This document shows, one piece after another, positions 17,701 through 25,365 of a stretch of DNA of 64,000 nucleotides. Both the position numbers and the translations under genes were made by a program. Position 1 is the first letter of the stretch. Each line of letters opens with the position of its first letter. The notes under the pieces were generated by a model, which was not told where the DNA came from, did no database searches, and was given only the letters and a program-made list of their open reading frames with translations. This stretch comes from CAVSWT01 sp963731745 (GTDB taxonomy: Bacteria; Bacteroidota; Ignavibacteria; Ignavibacteriales; Ignavibacteriaceae): positions 102,717-166,716 of the forward strand of contig CAVSWT010000006.1 in NCBI GenBank assembly GCA_963731745.1. Direction: 5' to 3'.

Positions 17701-19122
17701 TTGAATAAATTGAAAAAAATATGGTTGTGGTTTGATGATAGGACAAAACTATCTGCGTTTATAAAACCATTAGCAAAACATTTAGTCCCGCCTGATTCTA
17801 AATGGACTTATGTTTTTGGAAGCGCAACTTTATTTGCTTTTATACTGCAGGTTTTAACCGGTGTCGCATTAGCTTTAATGTATCAGCCAACTTCGGCAAG
17901 TGCTTACCAGTCTTTGCAATACATTACAAATGAAGCCCCATTGGGAGATATTCTAAGAGGTATACATTATTTCGGCGCTTCTGCAATGATCATACTGGTT
18001 GGTATTCATATGATAAGAGTTTATCTGCTGGCGGCATATAAATATCCAAGAGAAATGAGCTGGATTTCCGGAGTGGTGCTTTTAGCATTAATATTAGGAA
18101 TGGGGTTTACAGGACAGCTTTTAAGATGGGACAGCAATGGTGTTTGGTCTGCAATTGTAGGTGCTGAACAAGCCGGCCGCATTCCAATAATAGGAACCTG
18201 GGTTGCAAGATTTTTAATCGCCGGCGAAACTTTAGGCGGGGCAACGTTAAGCAGGTTTTTTGCTTTTCATGTTTTTTTAATTCCTGCTCTTTTGTTTGGA
18301 ATTATTGGCTTGCACTTATTTTTGGTTTTTAAAAATGGAATATCCGAACCGCCAAAATCTGGTCGTCCAGTTGAACCTTCAAAGTATAGAGAATGGTATG
18401 ATAATATGCTTAAGGAGAAAGGCGTTCCCTTCTGGCCCAACGCTGCATGGCGCGATATGGTATTCGGACTTTTTGTAGTAGTGGTTATAATCGCATTAGC
18501 ACTATTTGTTGGACCTCCTACAATTGGTTCTCCTCCGGATCCGGCTAATATAAATTCTAATCCCCGTCCCGATTGGTATTTTTTGTGGATCTTCTCTCTA
18601 TTCGCATTGATGCCCAGAGAAATTGAATCTTATGCAATTGCATTCGGGCCATTACTTATCGGGGCAATTTTAATTTTTCTGCCGATAGTATTTTACAAAG
18701 GTGAAAGAAGTCCTTTACGACGGCCATGGTCATTTATTATTGTAATATTTATTATAACTATGGTTGCAACTTTATGGCACGAAGGAGTATTGTCCCCATG
18801 GTCGCCTAACTTTAGTGCAAAACCATTAAAAGAAAATGTTGTTGGTAATGTCGGTCCCGATGCAAGATTTGGTGCAAAATTGATGTATAAAAAAGCCTGT
18901 TTATATTGTCATAAAATCTCAGGAGATGGCGGAGATCGTGGTCCCGACCTTACAAAAGTAGGAGAAAGATTAACTGCAGAAGAACTAAAAATCAGAATTG
19001 TAAACGGCGGAGGTAACATGCCGGCTTTCGGAGGGTCTTTGTCTGCAAATGATTTACATGCACTCGTTGCTTTTTTAAAAACTAGAAATGATTCAATACT
19101 TTCTGAAAATACAAATCAATAA
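17701..19122 (+). CDS. Cytochrome b (b6 type, full length) with fused C-terminal cytochrome c domain
   Basis: The 473-residue product begins at TTG. It contains the b6-like four-helix part with haem ligands His89/His103 and His190/His205 (spacing 14 and 15, the b6 pattern), the subunit-IV-like part with the quinol-site 'PDWYFLW' (in place of PEWY), and a C-terminal cytochrome c domain with 'CLYCH' at 400-404 and probable axial Met440. No separate cytochrome c1 or f gene is present, so this c domain probably replaces it. Together with coxB it allows a direct quinol-to-oxygen supercomplex. The start codon has no strong ribosome site. Confidence 0.93.
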   Translation: MNKLKKIWLWFDDRTKLSAFIKPLAKHLVPPDSKWTYVFGSATLFAFILQVLTGVALALMYQPTSASAYQSLQYITNEAPLGDILRGIHYFGASAMIILVGIHMIRVYLLAAYKYPREMSWISGVVLLALILGMGFTGQLLRWDSNGVWSAIVGAEQAGRIPIIGTWVARFLIAGETLGGATLSRFFAFHVFLIPALLFGIIGLHLFLVFKNGISEPPKSGRPVEPSKYREWYDNMLKEKGVPFWPNAAWRDMVFGLFVVVVIIALALFVGPPTIGSPPDPANINSNPRPDWYFLWIFSLFALMPREIESYAIAFGPLLIGAILIFLPIVFYKGERSPLRRPWSFIIVIFIITMVATLWHEGVLSPWSPNFSAKPLKENVVGNVGPDARFGAKLMYKKACLYCHKISGDGGDRGPDLTKVGERLTAEELKIRIVNGGGNMPAFGGSLSANDLHALVAFLKTRNDSILSENTNQ

Positions 19123-19158
19123 TTCAGTATGTAATGAATGAACATTTGTATTTACTGT

Positions 19159-19174
19159 GGTGAGTCTTATCACC
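19159..19174. promoter_or_regulatory. CRP/FNR-like palindrome GGTGA-N6-TCACC
   Basis: GGTGAGTCTTATCACC is a perfect 5-bp inverted repeat with a 6-base spacer. Its reverse complement matches the site at 806-820 in 14 of 15 bases. It lies 148 bases before the GH15 gene start and about 37 bases after the cytochrome b stop. The distance to the downstream gene is almost the same as for the first site, which suggests a shared regulator. Confidence 0.5.
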
Positions 19175-19321
19175 GATAAAGTCAATCAAAATATTATTTT
19201 AAAATAATGGTGTTAATTGAACATACAATTTACATTCAATCAATTTCTATTTAACACAAAAGAAATTGATCTATACAATTCATACTGATATAAATTTTTT
19301 AAAAGAAAAGAAGAGCAAACA

Positions 19322-21130
19322 ATGAACAATAAATTTTATCCCCTTAAAGATTATTATATAATTGGAAATTTACATACATGTGCTCTAGTTTCTAAAAATG
19401 CATCGATCGATTGGATGTGCTTACCAAGATTCGATTCACCATCAATTTTTGCACGTATACTTGATGTAAATGCCGGATGCTTTTCAGTTGTGCAAAACAA
19501 CTATAAAATTAATTCGGAATATATAAGTGATACTGCGATAGTTAAATATCATTTTAAAGAAAAAAGCAATGAGTTTATACTAAAAGATTTTATGGTTCCT
19601 AAGGATGAAAATAATCCGGATACTCAAATATTGGTTAGAAAGTTTGAAGGACTAAAAGGAAAAAATCAGATTGAATTGCTTTTTGAACCGAGAGGAAATT
19701 ATGCGAAGAGAGTTCCCAAAATTATTAAAAAGGGAAATAATTTATTCCTAAATACTAATAGTCAAAATATAATTTTGCATTTGCCGGATAACTCTTCTTA
19801 CAAAATTGAGAAAGGCAGTGTAAAAATTATACTTACGTTAGAAAGTAACGATACGCAATATTTAATAATGGAATATTTTGATAAGAATAAAAAAGAATCA
19901 AAGCATAAAAATGGAAATCTTGAAAAAGTTACAACTGACTTTTGGCATAATTGGACTGACTCTGGTGACTATTTTAAATACCAGCACGAAACTCTAATAA
20001 GAGCCATGATCACCTTAAAACTTCTGCAATATTATCCTAATGGTGTTTTAGTAGCAGCTCCAACACTTTCTATTCCTGCTGATATAGGAGGTGTTAGAAA
20101 TTGGGATTATAGATATGGATGGATAAGAGATATAACTTTTACATTATTTGCTTTCAATATCCTCGATTGTGAAGATGAGCTTTTAAAATTTTTTGATTTT
20201 ATTAAACGTATCGTTAAACAAAAATCTGATAAAAATTTTGAAATCAACACAGTGTATACAATTGATGGAGAAAAAGCACCTAAAGAAAAACTTCTTAAAT
20301 ATTTAAGCGGGTATAAAAATTCAAAACCTGTGCGCCTTGGAAATAATGCAACTACACAATTTCAGATGGATACTTATGGAGATTTAATTGATGCACAATA
20401 TTTTTTATTGAAAAAAAATAAAAAGGTAAAAGCAGATAAAAAATTGATTCTTCAAGCAGCTGAAAAAATTTGTAATACCTGGATGGAAAAGGACAGCGGC
20501 ATTTGGGAAATGCGCGGTAAACAAAGGCATTATACTTACAGCAAGGTTATGTGCTGGGTAGGCATTGATAGAATTATCCGCATGAAAAAAATTTTGAACC
20601 TTGATGAAACACAAGTAAACAAGTTTAAAAAAGTCCGCAAAGATATTAAAGATTGGGTGTGGAAAAATTGCTATAATGAAAAGAAACAAATAATTGAACA
20701 ATACCCTGGTGCAGGATATCAGGATGCAACAAACTATTTATTTGTCATATTACAATTTCTTGATAAAAAAGATAAGCTCACCAAAACAATTATTGAAAAT
20801 ACAAGCAAGGAGTTATGTAAGAATGATGTATTTGTTTATAGGTATCTAGCTGATGACGGCTTTAAAGGACAGGACAATGCATTTCTTATTTGTTCTTTTT
20901 GGATGATATCCGCGTGGGCTATTTTAGAAAAGGCTGAGTTTGCGGAAAAGTTATATAAGAAATTAATGAAAAAATTTGCGGGCCATATTCTTCTTTCCGA
21001 ACAAATAAATAAAGATACAGGTGAATATACCGGAAATTTCCCGCAGGCTTATTCTCACCTCGGAATTGTAATGACGTCATATTATATACAAAAATATAAG
21101 GATAGGAAAAAGAAAGCTTCCGAAAAATAA
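19322..21130 (+). CDS. Glycoside hydrolase family 15 protein (glucoamylase/trehalase-like)
   Basis: The 602-residue product has the N-terminal beta domain typical of prokaryotic GH15 ('YYIIGNLHTCALVSKNASI', 'LPRFDSPSIFARILD') and an alpha/alpha toroid with 'GGVRNWDYRYGWIRDITFT'. The acid Glu is in 'IWEMRG' near residue 394 and the base Glu in 'LLSEQINKDTGEYTGNFPQ' near 559. There is no signal peptide, so it is cytoplasmic and likely trims trehalose or stored glucan. The distinction between trehalase and glucoamylase cannot be made by eye. A purine-rich AAGAAAAGAAGAG precedes the ATG, and a CRP/FNR-like site lies upstream. Confidence 0.9.
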   Translation: MNNKFYPLKDYYIIGNLHTCALVSKNASIDWMCLPRFDSPSIFARILDVNAGCFSVVQNNYKINSEYISDTAIVKYHFKEKSNEFILKDFMVPKDENNPDTQILVRKFEGLKGKNQIELLFEPRGNYAKRVPKIIKKGNNLFLNTNSQNIILHLPDNSSYKIEKGSVKIILTLESNDTQYLIMEYFDKNKKESKHKNGNLEKVTTDFWHNWTDSGDYFKYQHETLIRAMITLKLLQYYPNGVLVAAPTLSIPADIGGVRNWDYRYGWIRDITFTLFAFNILDCEDELLKFFDFIKRIVKQKSDKNFEINTVYTIDGEKAPKEKLLKYLSGYKNSKPVRLGNNATTQFQMDTYGDLIDAQYFLLKKNKKVKADKKLILQAAEKICNTWMEKDSGIWEMRGKQRHYTYSKVMCWVGIDRIIRMKKILNLDETQVNKFKKVRKDIKDWVWKNCYNEKKQIIEQYPGAGYQDATNYLFVILQFLDKKDKLTKTIIENTSKELCKNDVFVYRYLADDGFKGQDNAFLICSFWMISAWAILEKAEFAEKLYKKLMKKFAGHILLSEQINKDTGEYTGNFPQAYSHLGIVMTSYYIQKYKDRKKKASEK

Positions 21131-21292
21131 AATCAGCAGCAGGTATGGAAAATTATTTTAGGAAATATGGCGGATAATACTTTATAATTATTTTTTATGT
21201 TTCTTTATGGCAGGGTTGTACTGCCGCTTAATAAGTATGAATTTCTACTTTTATCAGATAAGTCAAGGCTGATTTTTAGATTTGAATTATTT

Positions 21293-21997
21293 TCAATTGA
21301 ATCTTCCGAATCTATCTGCCTCATCAAACAAGGAGAATTCATCCGCATGTTTATTTTTAAGCTGCTGCACTAACGCAGTTAATGGAATTGCCGGATAAAA
21401 AGTAGTTTTACTTTTTAAATGATTAAAAATAGACTGCAATAAAGTTCTTTTATCATTAAATAATTTTTTAGGAAGCAGGTTAAATTCTTTTTCATCAATT
21501 ACAAGCCCTGAAATTTCTAATACATCCTTCTCCACAATAAAACTTTGTCCAAAATAATTTAATTCTTTAAAGTCATATTTCTTAATCAGTTTTTGAACTG
21601 TCAGCAAGGTTTCTGAAAAGTAACTGTCACTGCTTTTGAGCAAATTAATAATATGATTTTCAACAAATTCAGCAACAATTTTATTTAATATAAAAATCGA
21701 TCCTTCTTCGGTTTTATAATTAAATTGAGACTGCTCAATTGCATTTTTAAAATTAAAATAATACCCATCAGAATTTTTGTCAAAAATTGGAGCGATACAA
21801 TCAATTGCTAATTCTTCAATACTAGTATCATTCTGTAAAATAAATTTATGAAATTTTTTATGCACTAGTTTTAAGTAAGTGATAGCTATTTGATAGGTTA
21901 TCCCCGAAATTTCACTAACGAACTCAGGGCTTGAATTAGGATTAATAAAACTTTGAAGCGATTTTGAAATAGAAACGGTCATATCCCTCTTATTCAT
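21293..21997 (-). CDS. Hypothetical protein, 234 aa, mostly helical
   Basis: I do not recognise this protein. It is soluble, with no signal peptide or membrane segment, and is rich in Leu, Ile, Lys and Phe with predicted helices throughout. It has 'NTSIEELAIDCIAPIF'-like text in the middle (read as 'DTSIEELAIDCIAPIFDKN') and a C-terminus 'LFDEADRFGRFN'. The C-terminal third ('YPAIPLTALVQQLKNKHADE') could be a small helix bundle. It stands alone, converging on the GH15 gene. The length and even codon usage suggest a real gene. Confidence 0.65.
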   Translation of the reverse strand: MNKRDMTVSISKSLQSFINPNSSPEFVSEISGITYQIAITYLKLVHKKFHKFILQNDTSIEELAIDCIAPIFDKNSDGYYFNFKNAIEQSQFNYKTEEGSIFILNKIVAEFVENHIINLLKSSDSYFSETLLTVQKLIKKYDFKELNYFGQSFIVEKDVLEISGLVIDEKEFNLLPKKLFNDKRTLLQSIFNHLKSKTTFYPAIPLTALVQQLKNKHADEFSLFDEADRFGRFN

Positions 21998-22694
21998 TCA
22001 CATTAATAATTCATTTTAATACAATATCAATAATCGTACTAAAAAAAATTATTCGAATTTCACAAATATTTGGTGAATTTATTCAACTTTTTAATTTTTT
22101 TTAATCATTATGAAACAAATTAGACAAAATTATAAAATGTTAATTTTAAGGTAATTTGAAAATGACTAACTGAAATGAAAATTAAAACCATAGTAAAATT
22201 GTTCATTTAACACATCAACTGAGGAAAACGATTTGGTTTACTTTTGTATAAACAAACTCGTTATTAATCATAAAACATTTCACATATCATAAATTTATTT
22301 TTTAAAATGACAAGAGAGTTAATGAAGTATAAATTGTTTTTGAAATGTAAATGTAAAAATTAATTTCCCAAATAATCTTTACCCTTCTAATAGAGCTTAA
22401 TACAATACCATCTAGATTGTAAGATTTAATCGTGAACTAATCGAATATTAAAATCTATTGCACTTGTAGATGATCTATTATCACAGCTGCGAAAATAATG
22501 AATTATCATTCATACTCCATGAAATATTTACATGATAAAAATGGGATATAAAACATATTTCAATACAACTCTTCATTTATTGCTCTTTATCACCACTTAT
22601 TTTTCGGCACAGCCTTTGTAAATGTCCGTTTTGTCGACATTAGCTAATGATTAGTGAGTTCTTATTTGTTTATATGTTTATGGGGTAAGTAACA
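21998..22694. other. Gene-free stretch of about 700 bases
   Basis: This AT-rich region separates the hypothetical gene at 21293 from the small gene at 22695. I see no convincing reading frame, tRNA or strong hairpin. It should hold two divergent promoters. Confidence 0.4.
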
Positions 22695-22898
22695 ATGGCA
22701 CAAAATAAAGAATTGAAACAAACGTATTTATACTTCTTAAAAATTAATTCCTACTTAATGGAAAATAACTTAATATTTTGCTTTGTTGACGGTACCGTTG
22801 TATCAAAAGCTGATTGTAAATTATATTTTGACAAACTATTTGCAGCGAAAATGCCAACAAAAAGGGAAAATTATTCCTACAACTATTCGATATCTTAA
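22695..22898 (+). CDS. Small protein of an unrecognised family (67 aa), paralogue at 32083
   Basis: The product has the core 'YLYFLKINSYLMENNLIFCF' then 'VDGTVVSKADCKLYFDKLF' and a Tyr/Ser-rich end. A second member occurs 9.4 kb away (32083-32289) with the same core ('ENNIVFCFVEGKPVFSIECE'), so selection has kept this pattern in at least one copy. Both copies sit 240-260 bases upstream of a gene for a secreted protein on the same strand. There is no ribosome site of note. The function is unknown; the two Cys residues (in 'FCF' and 'DC'/'EC') are conserved between copies. Confidence 0.5.
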   Translation: MAQNKELKQTYLYFLKINSYLMENNLIFCFVDGTVVSKADCKLYFDKLFAAKMPTKRENYSYNYSIS

Positions 22899-23138
22899 GT
22901 ATAAAACTACTATTTAATAATAAAATCGTTCGCGGTTTGCAGATAAACATCTAGTTTATGATAAATAGTTACGTTCAATTCTTCTAAAAGCCTTACCAAA
23001 AAATCAGCCTTTTAATAAGCCTTTACAGGGTATTCCCTGATTGTATAGGCATGCCCTAAAACATAGATTTCATAAAGAAAAAGCAGGACCCGTGATAATA
23101 AATTAATGCAACGATAACTTTTTTAGGAATGAAAAATT

Positions 23139-24224
23139 ATGAAAATCAGTTTAATCTATATAGCAATTATTTTTACAGTGTTTTTTTCATACACATTCGG
23201 CCAGGATGTTATAACTTTTGATGACCAGGGCTGGAGCAACGATCAAGTTTTAAATACTAGTTTAAATGTGGGTGATTATACATTTTCCAGCAGCAATAAT
23301 TTTTATACAAACTATGGATACGATTTTAACGTAAATCAGAATAGTCTCTATTATGTATATCAAACACCAAGCACAGACAAGATAACAATAACAACAAAGA
23401 ATAATGAATTAGTAAAATTTATTAGTGTGGGTGTTTACCAGGTAAGTGAAAGCAGTACGCAAAATCTTATAATCGAGGGTTGGAAAGGCTCTTCAAAGCT
23501 CTACACAAAATCATTTTCAAATCTTTATGCCTGGCAAACTTTAAGTATTAATTTTGCAGATATAAATAAGGTAATTATTAAACTGGCTTCATCCTCCAGT
23601 ACTGACTTAGTCGATTATAACTTTGATAATTTTTCTTTTGAAGTAATTCCTCTGCCTGTAGAACTCACTTCGTTTAAGGCTTTAAGCGGAGAAAATTCTA
23701 TTAATTTAAGCTGGCGGACCGCAACTGAAATAAATAATTTTGGTTTTGATGTGGAAAGGAAAGATGGAAATACAGCCTGGCAGAAAATCGGTTTTTTAAA
23801 AGGTGAAGGAAGCACTACAATTTCAAAATATTATGGTTTTTCCGACAAATCAGTAATGAATGGAACAAAGTATACTTATAGACTTAAACAAATAGATAAT
23901 AATGGAGATTTTAAATATAGTGAAGAGATAAATGTTACTGCTGATATAACACCTAAAAATTATGGACTCGATCAGAATTATCCCAATCCATTCAATCCCA
24001 CCACAATTATAAGCTGGCAGTCACCCGAAAGCGGCAGGCAGTCAATAAAAGTCTATGACATATTGGGAAATGAAGTAGCGACCTTAATTGATGAGAACAA
24101 ACCTGCCGGAAGTTATAAAGTTGAATTTAACCCGGGAAGATTAGGACTCTCAAGCGGAGTTTATATCTATAAGTTAATCTCAAATGATTTTGTTTCAACG
24201 AAAAAAATGATAATGCTAAAATAG
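23139..24224 (+). CDS. Secreted protein with T9SS type A sorting domain (361 aa)
   Basis: The product has a signal peptide ('MKISLIYIAIIFTVFF' to 'TFGQ'), then an N-terminal beta-rich domain of about 145 residues beginning 'DVITFDDQGW' that is closely shared with the protein at 25366. A linker segment follows ('LPVELTSFKALSGENSINL') that is common in T9SS proteins, and the sorting domain starts at 'NYGLDQNYPNPFNPTTII' and ends 'GVYIYKLISNDFVSTKKMI'. It should be exported by Sec and then across the outer membrane by the type IX system. The N-terminal domain looks like a carbohydrate-binding jelly roll, but this is inference. A terminator and a palindrome array follow. Confidence 0.88.
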   Translation: MKISLIYIAIIFTVFFSYTFGQDVITFDDQGWSNDQVLNTSLNVGDYTFSSSNNFYTNYGYDFNVNQNSLYYVYQTPSTDKITITTKNNELVKFISVGVYQVSESSTQNLIIEGWKGSSKLYTKSFSNLYAWQTLSINFADINKVIIKLASSSSTDLVDYNFDNFSFEVIPLPVELTSFKALSGENSINLSWRTATEINNFGFDVERKDGNTAWQKIGFLKGEGSTTISKYYGFSDKSVMNGTKYTYRLKQIDNNGDFKYSEEINVTADITPKNYGLDQNYPNPFNPTTIISWQSPESGRQSIKVYDILGNEVATLIDENKPAGSYKVEFNPGRLGLSSGVYIYKLISNDFVSTKKMIMLK

Positions 24225-24254
24225 TAAGTTTACTTTGAATCTTGTTTGTTTTAT

Positions 24255-24283
24255 AAAGCCGGAGAAATGCCGGCTTTTTTTTA
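24255..24283 (+). terminator. Rho-independent terminator
   Basis: The stem AAAGCCGG/CCGGCTTT (24255-24262 with 24270-24277) encloses a 7-base loop and is followed by a T run. It lies 30 bases after the stop of the T9SS protein gene and is correctly oriented for it. Confidence 0.9.
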
Positions 24284-24318
24284 TTGTATGCGAAAGTGAT
24301 AATAGACAAGAAAACAGG

Positions 24319-24890
24319 GAGATTCCGGATCAGGTCCGGAATGACAATGATAGGTGGAATGGTTAACATGTCATTCTGATGAAAATCAGAATCTCAGATT
24401 CCGGATCAGGTCCGGAATGACAAAGATAAATGGAATGGTTAACATGTCATTCTGATGAAAATCAGAATCTCAGATTCCGGATCGAGGTCCGGAATGACAA
24501 AGATAGGTGGAATGGTTAACATGTCATTCTAATGAAAATTAGAATCTCAGATTCCGGATAGGTACTGATTTTCATCAGCAAAAATGGAATGACAAAGGAA
24601 ACAGGAGATTCCGGATCAAGTCCGGAATGACAGAAAAAACGGAATGACTAACAAGAAGATTCATCAGACAGATTCCGGAATGACAGATAGTGAATTACAT
24701 GATTCTATGAAAATCACACAGGTTCCGGAATGACAGAAAAAACGGAATGACAAGGTGAAACAAGAAGATTCCGGAGATGCTGAATCGATACTGATTTTCA
24801 TCAGTACAGGGTTCAGCATGACAGCAATACTGATAATATCTCCGATGGCATTCTGGAGAAGGACAGAATCTCACATTCATACGAAATTTA
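24319..24890. repeat. Palindromic repeat array 1 (period about 76 bp)
   Basis: Units contain two hairpins: TTCTGATGAAAATCAGAA, and ATTCCGGA-loop-TCCGGAAT. The outer ends TGTCATT and AATGACA can also pair. The GATTCCGGAT core recurs at 24321, 24397, 24473 and 24550, then decays into partial units up to about 24890. The third copy of the first hairpin (24527-24544) reads TTCTAATGAAAATTAGAA, a double change that keeps the stem paired. The spurious peptide 'VIPDLIRN' found in the reverse frame is a signature of this dispersed repeat class. It is not a CRISPR array, because there are no unique spacers. Confidence 0.9.
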
Positions 24891-25365
24891 AATCACACAG
24901 CATGAATTAATTACATATTCTATTTACGGCTAAAAATTAAAAAAATACGATATAGTTAGATTAAACTAAATAATTATTAATGGCACATATGTTGTATATC
25001 ACCCGCGACATCTTTAAAGATCGAATTCAGAGTTCTTTTTGTTGACACTATGTTTTAACGGGTAAGTAGAGATGCCCCCTTCTTTTTAATTATAAGCTAA
25101 CAATATCAAAATTTGATTTAAGCTATTGATGGGTGAACTATGTCTTTTTTAGCTTTTACGTAACAAGATTTAATTGATCCAAGCTAAATATCTAGTGTTA
25201 TATTTAATTCGCCTCTCAATTTTATAGCCTTGGAAGAATCAGCATATAAATCAGAGAAGAGTATTTCAATCCCCAGCCAAACTGCTAAACATAGCCTTCA
25301 TTAAGATAAAGATAGTTTCTATATCGCTAAAGCAACGACAAAAAATTATTATAAGGAGAAACGAT

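Noticed and set aside
24127..24369. Reverse-strand reading frame containing 'VIPDLIRN'
   Set aside because: This peptide is a well-known false product of the dispersed palindrome; the frame overlaps the end of a real gene and the terminator.
24960..25360. Third copy of the small-protein family upstream of the 25366 gene
   Set aside because: A short likeness (GGGTAAGTA before ATG) exists, but the coding pattern cannot be followed, so homology is not supported.
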